A stretch of DNA of 64,000 nucleotides from Helicobacter sp. 13S00477-4 (lineage in GTDB: Bacteria; Campylobacterota; Campylobacteria; Campylobacterales; Helicobacteraceae): contig NZ_MLAS01000007.1 of assembly GCF_002272785.1 (NCBI RefSeq), positions 1 to 64,000 of the forward strand, given 5' to 3'. Every line of letters starts with the position of its first letter. Within the stretch, counting starts at the first letter, position 1. The notes below the pieces were generated by a model. The model was given only the letters and a program-made list of their open reading frames with translations. It did not search any database and was not told the DNA's origin. Below are positions 54,114 to 63,939 of this stretch, in pieces. The translations under genes and the position numbers were made by a program.

Positions 54114-55777
54114 TTTTTTCCTTTTTTGTCATCTGTAGCATATCGAACTAATTGCATAGCAATTTCATGTCTGCTGTTGATGCTATTAACATTTATTTTA
54201 TGGAGTTCTTTTTCTTCTGTTTCGTAATCAACTTTGGCAATGATTCGTATATTTGGCACAATATCTAAAATTCTATCACAAATAGCTTTGATAATACTGG
54301 TATTGTCTATGGTAATGATGATGCATTTCACATTTTCTAGATTGAGTTTTTCTAAGAAATTTCTTTGAGTGATGTTGCCAAAAATCACATTATCTTTTAT
54401 TTTTTCTCCCAATATTACTTTGGTTGTATCGTAATCTATGGCTAAATATGGTTTATGATCTTGTTTTAAAATCCCTGCAACTTCTGTCCCAAATGTGCCA
54501 TAGCCTACAATAATAATGTAGTCTGTTAGAGTGGTGGGTATAGGAATCCCGCTATCTTTCTTGAGTCCATAATTGATATGTTTTTTAAGGATAAAGCCTG
54601 AAATAGAGCGGAGATTTTTTAGGATAAAAGGTGTTGCTAGCATTGAAAAAATAACCATCAAAATAAGAAATTGGTGGATATCGTTAGGGATAATATGAAT
54701 CATCCCCTTTTTTTCTAGATAGGACAATATTCCAGTGTTGGTTTGCAAATCAAAAAGATGATTGGTATGAGCATTTAAAAATATTACAAATGAAAATTCT
54801 CCTATTTGAGATAGTGATAATGCTGTTTTGATAGAACTTTGAGAACTTCTAAAAATTTTTAAAATCAAATAAATAAGCCCAATTTTTAATCCCATTGCCA
54901 AGAAAAGCAAAAGGATAATAGCAAAAAAATTACTCATTAAAAAGCTGAAATTTACCTGCATGCCTACACTGACAAAAAATAAACCAAGTAAAATATCCCT
55001 GAAGTTTGATAAATCTGCTTCAACTTGGTATTTATAGCGTGATTTTGAAATAGCCATCCCTGCAATGAATGCTCCAAGCGACATTGAAAATCCAAAATAA
55101 TGGCTGATGCTTGCAGCCCCTAAAACTATCAATAAAATAGTGCCGATAAATAGTTCTCTAAGACGTGTGTTTGCAGCAAGATTTAGAATCCGTGTAGCAA
55201 AATGCCTTCCTGGAATCAAAAGTACTGCTAAAACAATCAATGCAGAAATAAATGTTTTGAGTAACATATTTCCCAAGCTTAAATCTTTATCACTCACAAG
55301 AGCTAATATTAATAAAATAGGTATTATGGCAATGTCTTGCATGATCAAAATCCCTGTAACACTTCTACCTACAATAGAGTTGAGTGCTTTGTTTTCTTCA
55401 AAGTGTTTTAACACGATAGCAGTAGATGAGAGAGAAAATGCCATACCAATCACCAAAGACAAAACAAATGCAAATCCAAAAATATAATAACTCAATGTAA
55501 AAAATAGCAATGTTGTCATCACAACTTGTAAAATTCCAAATAATAATACTTCTTGTTTCATTGATGTGAGTCTATCAAAGCTAAATTCTAATCCTATCAT
55601 AAACATCAAGAACACAATCCCCAAATCTGCTATTTCAGAAAGTGTTGTTGAACTACCTATGCCAAATAAATATACAATAATTGCACCTGTGAGGATATAA
55701 CCAATGATCACAGGCATATTAATTCTTTTTAAAAATAAATTAATAAATATCGATATTCCAAGTCCTACAACAATCAT
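54107..55777 (-). CDS. KefB-type cation/proton antiporter
   Basis: CPA2 monovalent cation:proton antiporter with a C-terminal TrkA-N domain, 556 residues from ATG 55777. About twelve membrane segments begin GLGISIFINLFLKRINMPVIIGYILTG. GLEFSFDRL and SLGAFIAGMAISKSRY follow. The regulatory NAD-binding domain is YIIIVGYGTFGTEVAGIL with IIAKVDYE later. The good ribosome-binding site AAAGGAG (55808-55802) is 24 bases from this ATG but only six from an in-frame ATA (55795). Initiation there would add six residues (IEEIFY), as relatives have. Ion (K or Na) not decided by sequence. Confidence 0.88.
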   Translation of the reverse strand: MIVVGLGISIFINLFLKRINMPVIIGYILTGAIIVYLFGIGSSTTLSEIADLGIVFLMFMIGLEFSFDRLTSMKQEVLLFGILQVVMTTLLFFTLSYYIFGFAFVLSLVIGMAFSLSSTAIVLKHFEENKALNSIVGRSVTGILIMQDIAIIPILLILALVSDKDLSLGNMLLKTFISALIVLAVLLIPGRHFATRILNLAANTRLRELFIGTILLIVLGAASISHYFGFSMSLGAFIAGMAISKSRYKYQVEADLSNFRDILLGLFFVSVGMQVNFSFLMSNFFAIILLLFLAMGLKIGLIYLILKIFRSSQSSIKTALSLSQIGEFSFVIFLNAHTNHLFDLQTNTGILSYLEKKGMIHIIPNDIHQFLILMVIFSMLATPFILKNLRSISGFILKKHINYGLKKDSGIPIPTTLTDYIIIVGYGTFGTEVAGILKQDHKPYLAIDYDTTKVILGEKIKDNVIFGNITQRNFLEKLNLENVKCIIITIDNTSIIKAICDRILDIVPNIRIIAKVDYETEEKELHKINVNSINSRHEIAMQLVRYATDDKKGKKC

Positions 55778-55886
55778 ATAAAATATTTCTTCTATGACAG
55801 ACTCCTTTTGAAATAAGAATAAAATTTTACTTTTTTGTTATAATAATAATTGATAATAAAATTATTATAATATAAAAAGGTATTAA

Positions 55887-57389
55887 ATGGACTGCTCTTT
55901 GCTATATACAATTACTTTGGATATGCTTGAGCAGGGTCGTGCAGTCTCAAAAAATATGATAGAATTTAATCAGAATATTATCGCAAATTTATCTTTTAAA
56001 ATCAAAAGAATACTTCAAGAGCATTCAATTGATACAACAAGTAAGGATTGCAAAGAATATGTCAGGAAGGCTATTGCAGATTTTTATCGTAAAAATGGCA
56101 TGAGTGCATTTGTTCACATCAGTAAAGATAAAAATATTCAAGTTCGTGCTACGATAAGGGACAATAAGAACAATCTTTGTATTTCATTTTTGAGTCAATG
56201 GCTTGAAGAAAATAAAAAAAAATTTAAGTCTAAGATTTCAGATAATGAGAGTCCTTCACAAGAAGACTTTCAGATGATTTTAGAATATGCTAAATTGTGT
56301 ATTGATTTTAATAACGAAATGGCTTTGAGAGAAATCATTAGGAATGCAATCAAAAAAACTTTTAATCTCAACACTAGAGATGGGCTATTTTTCAATAAAC
56401 TAGGGGTTTATTTTAAGATATTTGATTTTAATTTTGTTAAAATCAGTAATGAAATCAGGAATATGAAAAAATTGGGTGCTGCTAGGATTCTTGATGATGG
56501 AGATAGGCTTAAAATTAATGCTTATTTGAGGAAGATTAATTTAGAAGAATTGATTTTGAAAAATGTAGATTATGTATTGAACTCGAAAATGAATTTAGAA
56601 AATATTTCTAATATTGAATTTTCAAGGAATTTTTTATTCTGTGTAACCCAAGAATTTAGAATGTTTTTGCAAAAAATCCTTATTGGCAAAATACCAAGTA
56701 TTTTGCAAACTTGTTTTGCTGATGAAAAAATTCGTGCTTCAAAAAATATTATTTTTGAAAGTGTTTCTAAGAGGCTTCTTGAAATGCTTTATCACAATTC
56801 TAAAGCTGCAGAAAAATTTATTTCTTTTTATCGTTTTAGGACTATTTGTGTTGGTGATGAGGAGATTAATGTTTTAGGTATTATAGATACAAGAGGAGAA
56901 GAATGGGATTTAGAAAAAATACGGATGGTTGTAACCCAAAAATATGCAATCAAATCTCACACAGATGAAATGCAAGATAAATTAGAAAAAATTAATCAAA
57001 AAATTCTTGTTTTAGAAAAAGAAATCAATGAGTTTTTGGAGCAAATTGCACTTACAGAAACATTATTGAGTGAAAAAGATTTGATTTATGAAAGGAAAAA
57101 GAAAGAATTGCAGACTTTAAGAGATGAAGATATTATCCAAAAAGAGACTGTTACTTCTAGTTTGGCTAAATATCTTGAAGATAAAAAGAATTTCCTTAAT
57201 GAAATTGAAATCTTGAATGAAAAAATCAATGAAATCAAAATAAAAAAAACCCAACTTTCTCAAGAGCAAAGGAATATGATAGAAGATATAGAGAAGACAT
57301 CCGAAGAGAATCAAATTAGTTTTATTCAATATGATATGCTTGTGAATGCTTTGTCAAATGCTATTGGAGGAGTAAAGTTTGAATCTTGA
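55887..57389 (+). CDS. Conserved coiled-coil protein of unknown function
   Basis: 500-residue soluble protein I do not recognise. The N-terminal 350 residues are mixed helical and basic (SFKIKRILQEHS; RNAIKKTFNLNTRDGLFFNKL). Residues about 350-480 form a long heptad-rich coiled coil (DKLEKINQKILVLEKEI, LNEIEILNEKINEIKIKK). No signal peptide or membrane segment. Its end overlaps the histidine kinase start by 11 bases, so the three genes 55887-59603 form one operon. The protein is therefore a candidate partner or output of that system. TATAAT-like boxes lie in the AT-rich 80 bases upstream. Confidence 0.6.
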   Translation: MDCSLLYTITLDMLEQGRAVSKNMIEFNQNIIANLSFKIKRILQEHSIDTTSKDCKEYVRKAIADFYRKNGMSAFVHISKDKNIQVRATIRDNKNNLCISFLSQWLEENKKKFKSKISDNESPSQEDFQMILEYAKLCIDFNNEMALREIIRNAIKKTFNLNTRDGLFFNKLGVYFKIFDFNFVKISNEIRNMKKLGAARILDDGDRLKINAYLRKINLEELILKNVDYVLNSKMNLENISNIEFSRNFLFCVTQEFRMFLQKILIGKIPSILQTCFADEKIRASKNIIFESVSKRLLEMLYHNSKAAEKFISFYRFRTICVGDEEINVLGIIDTRGEEWDLEKIRMVVTQKYAIKSHTDEMQDKLEKINQKILVLEKEINEFLEQIALTETLLSEKDLIYERKKKELQTLRDEDIIQKETVTSSLAKYLEDKKNFLNEIEILNEKINEIKIKKTQLSQEQRNMIEDIEKTSEENQISFIQYDMLVNALSNAIGGVKFES

Positions 57390-58935
57390 GAAAAAAATTT
57401 ATAACAATCAGAGTTTACAATTACAAACTAAAATGCTTATTGCCACAATTACTGTTGGATTTTTACTCGTATGTATTACTTCTTTTTTGGCATTGAGTGG
57501 ATTGAAATATGATTATGAGATAAATTTTCCCGGACCTATCAAAGAAATCCAAAAACTCAAAGAAATACAAGATTTTTATATCGTTGATATTATGAATTAT
57601 ATCAATCAAAAGACTGATATTTCTACCAATAAAAATCAAATGCTTTCTTTGTGGAATGACTATAAAAAGCTACGAGAACCAAAAAGGAATTTTCCTAAAA
57701 AACTAAAAAAAATTTATCAAAAGAAATTTTCTAAAGACACTTATGAGCAAATGCAAAAATATCAAATGCAAGAATCTGAAGAGGTGCAAAAAGTCGATAC
57801 CATAATCAAAGCTACTGATACTTTGCTCACAAAGCTTTATCATAAAGAATCTAAGAATTATCAAGCAGATATTAGGGCTTTATTAAGACAAAGTGTTGCT
57901 ATCAATGAACTTATTTCTAATATTATCTCACTTCGTGTTAAGGTAGCAATGTTAAAAAATTTTACCACTAATGTGATTTATAAAGTTACACTTGTCGTAT
58001 TGACTATTTTTATGTTCATTGTTATTTTTATGACATTATTTTTATCCAATCTTGTGCTTACTTATATTAAAAATATCAATCAAGAACTTCAAACAGCGGT
58101 TGGTCAAAAGACAAAGGAGTTGAAAGAAATAAATCTTAATCTTCAAAAAACTATTGAATATGAAGTGGAAGAATCTCGTAAGAAAGATCAGATTATGTAT
58201 CAACAAGCTCGACTTGCTGCTATGGGAGAAATGATTCAAAATATTGCCCATCAATGGAGACAGCCATTAAATTCTTTGATTATTTTGATCCAGAGTTTTA
58301 AGGTGAAGTTTGATCATGGTAAGCTTGATGAAAATTTTATTGATTTGCAAACTGAAGATGCCTTAAGGATTGCTAAAAATATGTCAGCCACGATAGAAAA
58401 TTTTAGGAATTTTTTTCGTCTCAGTAATAACAAAAATGATTTTTCGCTTTCGATGGCTATACAAGATTCTATCAAAATTGTTGAGCCAACCTTGAAACAA
58501 AAAAATATAACTATTTTTGGTAATATTGAAGATGATATTCAGTTTTATGGTCACGAAAATGCATTCACTCAGGCAATATTGAATTTAATTAAGAATGCTT
58601 ATGATGCAATATTAGAACAAAACATTACAAAAGGAGAATGTGAAATTGGTCTTTATCTCAAAAAAAATTTTGTGTATGTTTACCTTAAAGATAATGCAGG
58701 AGGTGTAAAATCAGAAAATATTAATAAAATATTTGAACCATATTTTACTACTAAACATAAATCAGTAGGGACAGGTATTGGTTTGTATATGACAAAACAA
58801 ATTATAGAAAGGCAGATGTATGGGACAATTTCGGTCTCTAATTCAAATTGGACAAGTAAAATTTCCCAAAAAAATTATTTTGGGGCAAATTTTTTGATAG
58901 AATTACCTATAAAACAAAATCAACAAAAAGGATGA
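57379..58935 (+). CDS. Membrane sensor histidine kinase
   Basis: Two-component sensor of 518 residues. Membrane segments lie at about 19-42 and 200-228. Between them is a 155-residue helical periplasmic sensor with no recognised domain. The cytosolic part has a coiled linker, then the H-box MGEMIQNIAHQWRQPLNSL with phosphorylated His291. The N-box NLIKNAYDAI follows, G1 DNAGGV, F-box FEPYFTTK and G2 GTGIGLYMTKQII. The start is TTG 57379, inside the end of the preceding gene with GGAGGAG upstream. It overlaps the regulator gene. Confidence 0.92.
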   Translation: MNLEKKIYNNQSLQLQTKMLIATITVGFLLVCITSFLALSGLKYDYEINFPGPIKEIQKLKEIQDFYIVDIMNYINQKTDISTNKNQMLSLWNDYKKLREPKRNFPKKLKKIYQKKFSKDTYEQMQKYQMQESEEVQKVDTIIKATDTLLTKLYHKESKNYQADIRALLRQSVAINELISNIISLRVKVAMLKNFTTNVIYKVTLVVLTIFMFIVIFMTLFLSNLVLTYIKNINQELQTAVGQKTKELKEINLNLQKTIEYEVEESRKKDQIMYQQARLAAMGEMIQNIAHQWRQPLNSLIILIQSFKVKFDHGKLDENFIDLQTEDALRIAKNMSATIENFRNFFRLSNNKNDFSLSMAIQDSIKIVEPTLKQKNITIFGNIEDDIQFYGHENAFTQAILNLIKNAYDAILEQNITKGECEIGLYLKKNFVYVYLKDNAGGVKSENINKIFEPYFTTKHKSVGTGIGLYMTKQIIERQMYGTISVSNSNWTSKISQKNYFGANFLIELPIKQNQQKG

Positions 58936-58937
58936 CT

Positions 58938-59603
58938 ATGGATAAATATGAAAATCTAAAAAACCTTACCGTTTTATATGTTGAAGATGATGAAGATACT
59001 CAACGCATCACTTCGATTGTGCTTGAGGACTATGTTGGCAGACTCATTTTAGCGAAAAATGGGCAAGAAGCTTTGAATATTTTTGATACACATAATATTG
59101 ATATAGTTTTAACAGACATTTTGATGCCTAAACTCAATGGTATTGAGCTTATTAAGGCAATCAGGAGCGGGAAAACCAATCCTTATTGTCCTGTGATTAT
59201 CACAACTGCTCATACTGAAGTTCCTTATCTTCTTGATGCTATTAGTTTGAAGGTAGATGGTTATATTTTGAAACCTTTAGATGTAGATGAATTACTCAAT
59301 ACATTGCAAAAAGCAATCTTACCAAAACTACAAGCTCTTGAATTGGAGTCAAAAAATCTTCTTATTAATGCAATTTCTGCATTTGTGGGCGGTAAAAAAA
59401 TAGAAATTATTAAATTTTTATTAGATAATTGTGATGAGGATCATGTTTACTATGGTTCTTATGAAGATATTATTTCTCATTTGAAGGTTTCAAAACCTAC
59501 GATTGTAAAGACTTTCAAACAACTCATTGAAGTGGGTCTTTTGATTAAGATTAAAAATAAAGTTTATAAACTCCACCCTGATGTAACTATCAAAGAGGCA
59601 TAA
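58938..59603 (+). CDS. Response regulator with winged-helix output
   Basis: 221-residue regulator paired with the kinase upstream. The receiver domain (1-120) has acidic EDDED (16-20), phosphoacceptor Asp60 in IVLTDILMPKLNG, Thr in ITTAHT and Lys in YILKPLDV. The C-terminal 75 residues (YGSYEDIISHLKVSKPTIVKTFKQLIEVGLLIK) form a winged helix of MarR/RepL-like rather than OmpR or NarL type. ATG 58938 fits the AAGGA spacing better than the ATG two codons earlier, which overlaps the kinase stop. Target genes unknown; the operon itself is a natural candidate. Confidence 0.88.
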   Translation: MDKYENLKNLTVLYVEDDEDTQRITSIVLEDYVGRLILAKNGQEALNIFDTHNIDIVLTDILMPKLNGIELIKAIRSGKTNPYCPVIITTAHTEVPYLLDAISLKVDGYILKPLDVDELLNTLQKAILPKLQALELESKNLLINAISAFVGGKKIEIIKFLLDNCDEDHVYYGSYEDIISHLKVSKPTIVKTFKQLIEVGLLIKIKNKVYKLHPDVTIKEA

Positions 59604-59618
59604 AAATCCAAAAAAATA

Positions 59619-59646
59619 TTGACTTTAATGGTAAGGTTTGTATAAA
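59619..59646 (+). promoter_or_regulatory. Sigma-70 promoter of rho
   Basis: TTGACT (59619-59624) and TATAAA (59641-59646) with 16-base spacing; the predicted leader before rho is about 80 bases. Confidence 0.65.
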
Positions 59647-59731
59647 ATACTAGCCTTACCATAATTTAAAAACTTCAAAATCCAAAATCTAATTGCATTG
59701 CATTTGATTAAAGGAATTTCTAAGGATAGGA

Positions 59732-61045
59732 ATGACCACAGAACAAAATTCTAATGTTTCAAAAACCAGGACTCATACCCCAGTAAATGGTTATCGTATT
59801 GAGGAGCTCCGTACAAAACCTGTAGAAAAACTCATTGAAATAGCCAATGGACTTGAAATAGAAAACCCTCAAGAATATAAACGACAAGATTTGATGTTTG
59901 AGATACTTAAAACCCAAGTTTCTCAAGGTGGGTATATATTATTCACAGGTATTTTAGAGATAACCACTGAAGGTTATGGTTTTTTGAGGGGTATTGATGA
60001 GGTTTTTAGTGATAGTCAAAATGATACTTATGTCAGTCAATCTCAAATCAGACGTTTTGCTTTAAGGAATGGGGATATTGTAACTGGACAAGTTCGTTCT
60101 CCAAAAGATCAAGAAAGATATTATGCATTGCTCAAGATTGAAGCAGTCAATTATCTTTCTTTAGAAGAGATCAAAAATCGTCCTCTTTTTGACAATCTTA
60201 CTCCTTTATTCCCTACCGAACAAATCAAGCTTGAATACCAACCTGAAAAGGTTACTGGTAGGATGCTTGATCTTTTCAATCCTATTGGTAAGGGGCAAAG
60301 AGCTTTGATTGTTGCCCCACCTAGAACTGGTAAAACTGAATTGATGAAAGAGCTTGCACACGGTATCACTTACAATCACCCTGAAATTGAGCTTATTGTG
60401 CTTTTGGTTGATGAACGTCCTGAAGAAGTGACAGATATGCAAAGGAGTGTGAAGGGACAAGTTTTTAGCTCTACTTTTGACCTCCCATCTGCTAATCATA
60501 TTAGAGTGGCAGAACTTGTTTTAGAACGTGCAAAACGTCGAATTGAGATGGGCAAAGATGTCGTTATTTTGCTTGATTCTATAACTCGTTTGGCTAGGGC
60601 TTATAATGCAATTACTCCTTCAAGTGGCAAGGTTTTGAGTGGTGGGGTAGATGCAAATGCTTTGCATAAACCTAAGAGATTTTTTGGAGCTGCAAGGAAT
60701 ATTGAACAAGGTGGTAGTCTCACAATTATAGCCACAGCTTTGATAGAGACTGGATCTAGGATGGATGAAGTTATTTTTGAAGAATTTAAAGGTACGGGCA
60801 ATAGTGAAATTGTATTGGCAAGGAATATTGCTGATAGAAGGATTTATCCTGCATTTGATATTTTAAAATCAGGTACAAGGAAAGATGATTTATTGCTAGG
60901 AAAAGATAAACTCACCAAAGTTTGGATGTTGCGAAATGTAATGCAGCAAATGGATGATATAGAAGCCTTGACTTTTATCTATTCAAAAATGCAAAAAACA
61001 AAAGACAATGAAGAGTTCCTCAATATGATGAATGAAAAAGAATGA
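59732..61045 (+). CDS. rho: Transcription termination factor Rho
   Basis: Hexameric RNA helicase ending transcription. 437 residues. The N-terminal helical part is followed by the RNA-binding cold-shock-like fold with GYGFLRG. The ATPase core shows Walker [15 protein letters not shown] and [14 protein letters not shown]. Walker B is [16 protein letters not shown], the Q/R-loop region [23 protein letters not shown], and [20 protein letters not shown] follows. ATG 59732 has AAGGATAGGA upstream. It overlaps murI by 14 bases, the same pairing as in H. pylori. Confidence 0.97.
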   Translation: MTTEQNSNVSKTRTHTPVNGYRIEELRTKPVEKLIEIANGLEIENPQEYKRQDLMFEILKTQVSQGGYILFTGILEITTEGYGFLRGIDEVFSDSQNDTYVSQSQIRRFALRNGDIVTGQVRSPKDQERYYALLKIEAVNYLSLEEIKNRPLFDNLTPLFPTEQIKLEYQPEKVTGRMLDLFNPIGKGQRALIVAPPRTGKTELMKELAHGITYNHPEIELIVLLVDERPEEVTDMQRSVKGQVFSSTFDLPSANHIRVAELVLERAKRRIEMGKDVVILLDSITRLARAYNAITPSSGKVLSGGVDANALHKPKRFFGAARNIEQGGSLTIIATALIETGSRMDEVIFEEFKGTGNSEIVLARNIADRRIYPAFDILKSGTRKDDLLLGKDKLTKVWMLRNVMQQMDDIEALTFIYSKMQKTKDNEEFLNMMNEKE

Positions 61046-61805
61046 TTTTTTGAAAGCAGGTATATTTGATAGCGGTGTTGGAGGTTTAAGCGTCCTTAAG
61101 AATATCTTGAATGCTAATTTATTTGATGAAATTATTTATTATGGAGATACTGCTAGGGTGCCTTATGGTGTTAAAGATAAAGAAACGATTATAAATTTTT
61201 CTCTTGAAGCTTTAGATTTTTTTGTCCCTCATCAAGTTGATATGCTTATCATTGCTTGTAATACTGTAAGTGCGTATGCTTTAGAAGAAATGAAAAAAAA
61301 ATCACCCATACCTATTATAGGGGTAATAGAGCCTGGTATTGAAGCAGTGCAAAATAAAATCAAAGATAAAAATGCTTCAATTTTAATCATCGCTACACAA
61401 GCTACGATTAGATCAAAAACATATCAAAACAAACTTTTTCAATCTGGCTATAGGCATATAAAAGGTTTGGCAACGGGACTTTTTGTTCCTATCGTTGAAG
61501 AAGGAGTTGAAGATAGTGAAATATTAGATGTTACAATGAGACATTATTTTTCTTCTATCCTTACTCCTCCTGAGGCTATTATTTTGGGTTGCACACATTT
61601 TCCCCTTATTGCTGATAAAATCAGTCAATTTTTTAATAATAAGAGTCTTTTAATACATTCAGGAGAGGCTATTGTGCAGCATTTATGTCATAACCACTCA
61701 ATCAAACAAAATCAAGCTTCCAAGCAGACAAAACTGAAATTTTATGCTTCTTCTAATCCGTCTTCTTTAGAAAAAACTGCTCAAAAGTGGCTTAAAAACT
61801 TTTAA
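61032..61805 (+). CDS. murI: Glutamate racemase
   Basis: Makes D-glutamate for peptidoglycan. 257 residues with [13 protein letters not shown] (Asp and Ser at 13-14), [11 protein letters not shown], and the two catalytic cysteines in [12 protein letters not shown] and [20 protein letters not shown] is also conserved. The start lies within the last codons of rho, so translation is probably coupled. Confidence 0.96.
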   Translation: MKKNDFLKAGIFDSGVGGLSVLKNILNANLFDEIIYYGDTARVPYGVKDKETIINFSLEALDFFVPHQVDMLIIACNTVSAYALEEMKKKSPIPIIGVIEPGIEAVQNKIKDKNASILIIATQATIRSKTYQNKLFQSGYRHIKGLATGLFVPIVEEGVEDSEILDVTMRHYFSSILTPPEAIILGCTHFPLIADKISQFFNNKSLLIHSGEAIVQHLCHNHSIKQNQASKQTKLKFYASSNPSSLEKTAQKWLKNF

Positions 61806-61948
61806 TATTATTTTATTATTCTTGGATTATTCACATCTATAGTTTTATTTTCAATATTGTAAATGTAAAATTTTTATTATTTTGTAGCCAAATTATTAAT
61901 ATTTTTTGATAAAATTAAAAAATATTAATATCAATTAAGGATATTGTA

Positions 61949-62188
61949 ATGATTAGAAGTATTTTAATTGGAGGTATATTTGCTATTGTATTATTTTTAT
62001 TACTTCCAGATAATAAAACTTTGAATAATTTAGGCATTGAACTTATCAGTTTATATTTTTTTGGAGGGATTATTTATATTCCTATTATGGTCTTATGGAT
62101 GTGGATATTTAACATCAAAAGGACTCCTTTTGAGAGTATTGATAATCTCATTTATGAAAAATATTTTAAAAAATGGCTTTCAAAATAA
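61949..62188 (+). CDS. Small membrane protein
   Basis: 79-residue protein with two hydrophobic segments (SILIGGIFAIVLFLLLP, and LYFFGGIIYIPIMVLWMWIF) and a basic, aromatic C-terminal tail (YEKYFKKWLSK). Not recognised. AAGGATATTGTA precedes the ATG. Its last codons overlap the TpsB gene by 16 bases, which suggests coupling and perhaps a role near the secretion system. Confidence 0.55.
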   Translation: MIRSILIGGIFAIVLFLLLPDNKTLNNLGIELISLYFFGGIIYIPIMVLWMWIFNIKRTPFESIDNLIYEKYFKKWLSK

Positions 62189-63939
62189 ATCGTTCAAATG
62201 AGTTGTATAAAAAGGTATTTTTATATTTTATTTGTATTATTTTTATTAGGTTTCTTCTGGCTGAGGATAATTCTAATTCGCTTGGCGATAGGAATGTTGA
62301 GTTTTATAAACAAAGGAATGAATATATTGATTTTGAACAATCTGTTTCAAATATAACCCCTACATTAGAAAATAAACTTGAGATAAAACAATCACAGCTT
62401 CCTTTAAAAAATGATTTTATTTGTTTTGAGATTGATGAAATTTTTTTGCGTTCAAATGTCCCTGTCCTTCAAAAAAAGATAGAGAATGAATTTTCTTTCC
62501 TAAAACCCATACTCAAATCTTATTCACACCAGTGTTTGGATACTCGCAAAATTGGCAATCTTCTCAATGAGCTAAAATTAAAAGCATTCAAAGAGGGTTA
62601 TATCACAACTTTTTTTGGTATCCAACCTCAAGATATTAGTAGTAAAAAACTCATTATATTTATACAAACTTCTATCCTTAAAGAAATATTATATGATGAT
62701 GGTGATAATGTTGTTTCACTATTTTGGGGAAAAGATTATTCAATTACAATTGGGGATATTTTTTCCATTAGACCTATTGATAGAGGTCTTTATAATTTCA
62801 AACGGCTAAGGACACTCAATCCAACTATAGAAATTTCTTCAACAAAAGCTCCTACCAACGAAGACCCCATAGAATCCAAAATCATTATCAATCATCATAA
62901 ATCTTTTTTACCTCTTTTTATTTCATTGAGTGGTGATAATGCTGGTTCGAATTCTACAGGGATATATCAAAATTCATTTCAATTAGGATTGGAAAATTAT
63001 TTTTCCCTGGCTGAAGCATTCCATTTTTATACCGTTTTGACTCCACAATGGGGGAAGTCCCATAGCATTTATACTTCAGCTGATTTTAGCATTCCTTTCA
63101 GGAGATTTTTATTTTATATGAGTAGTTCTTATTCTCATTATATTCAGAATATTCCTGTTGGTAAAAATATTTTTGATTATAGTGGTTATTCTGCAAATAT
63201 GGATATCAAAGGAGAATATTTGCTTTATTTGGATGCCATCAATCGTTTTAACATCTCCATAGGTTTAGGGAAAAGATGGTCAAAAAATTATCTTGAAGAT
63301 ATTGAACTCATCCCTCAAAGACGAAACCTTACTAATATTTATGCAAATGTGAGCTATTCAAGATTGATGGCTAAAAGCTCTTTTAATTTTAGTTTGGGAG
63401 TCAAACAGGGTGTGAAGTTTTTTGGTGCGATGGGTAATTTGAGTGATTCACCCTCAGAACCTAATTTTTTCTATACAGTACCGACTGTGGATATTTATCT
63501 TTACACTCCTTTGAGGGTAGGAGGACAAAGTTTTGCTTATACGGGTTTTTTAAAGACTCAAGTTTCAAGGACGCGGCTTTATGCGAGTGAAAAATTTGGG
63601 CTTGGAGGGATTTATAGTGTCAGGGGTTTTGATAGTCTTGTTTTGAATGGAGAAATGGGTGTATTGAATCGGAATGATTTTTCTTATTATCTCCCATCTT
63701 TTTTCAAAATCTCTTTGGCTCCGACTTTAGGATTTGATATGGGGTATACGACTGATTTGTATACAAAAGCTCAAAATTATCTTGGGAATCAAGGATTTCT
63801 TATAGGCGGTGGTTTGGGATTGAAGGCATATTGGAGTAAATATTTTAACTTTCAAATATGGGGATATATGCCAATTTATAATCCCAATAAGCTTAAGGAA
63901 AGGTATTTTTATGCTTCTTTTGGATTGAATTGGCAATGA
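62173..63939 (+). CDS. Two-partner secretion pore (TpsB, FhaC/ShlB type)
   Basis: Outer-membrane Omp85-like transporter of 588 residues that exports a large TpsA protein. The signal peptide region is KKVFLYFICIIFIRFLLA. The POTRA part has a Cys pair (ICFEIDEIFL and SHQCLDTRKI) as in FhaC. LKLKAFKEGYITTFFGIQPQDIS follows. A 16-strand barrel contains the conserved loop SVRGFDSLVLNGEMGVLNRND (L6 motif VRGF) and ends in an aromatic (LNWQ). No TpsA gene is seen upstream, so it should lie to the right of position 64000. The start codon is uncertain because no good ribosome-binding site precedes it. Confidence 0.88.
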   Translation: MAFKINRSNELYKKVFLYFICIIFIRFLLAEDNSNSLGDRNVEFYKQRNEYIDFEQSVSNITPTLENKLEIKQSQLPLKNDFICFEIDEIFLRSNVPVLQKKIENEFSFLKPILKSYSHQCLDTRKIGNLLNELKLKAFKEGYITTFFGIQPQDISSKKLIIFIQTSILKEILYDDGDNVVSLFWGKDYSITIGDIFSIRPIDRGLYNFKRLRTLNPTIEISSTKAPTNEDPIESKIIINHHKSFLPLFISLSGDNAGSNSTGIYQNSFQLGLENYFSLAEAFHFYTVLTPQWGKSHSIYTSADFSIPFRRFLFYMSSSYSHYIQNIPVGKNIFDYSGYSANMDIKGEYLLYLDAINRFNISIGLGKRWSKNYLEDIELIPQRRNLTNIYANVSYSRLMAKSSFNFSLGVKQGVKFFGAMGNLSDSPSEPNFFYTVPTVDIYLYTPLRVGGQSFAYTGFLKTQVSRTRLYASEKFGLGGIYSVRGFDSLVLNGEMGVLNRNDFSYYLPSFFKISLAPTLGFDMGYTTDLYTKAQNYLGNQGFLIGGGLGLKAYWSKYFNFQIWGYMPIYNPNKLKERYFYASFGLNWQ

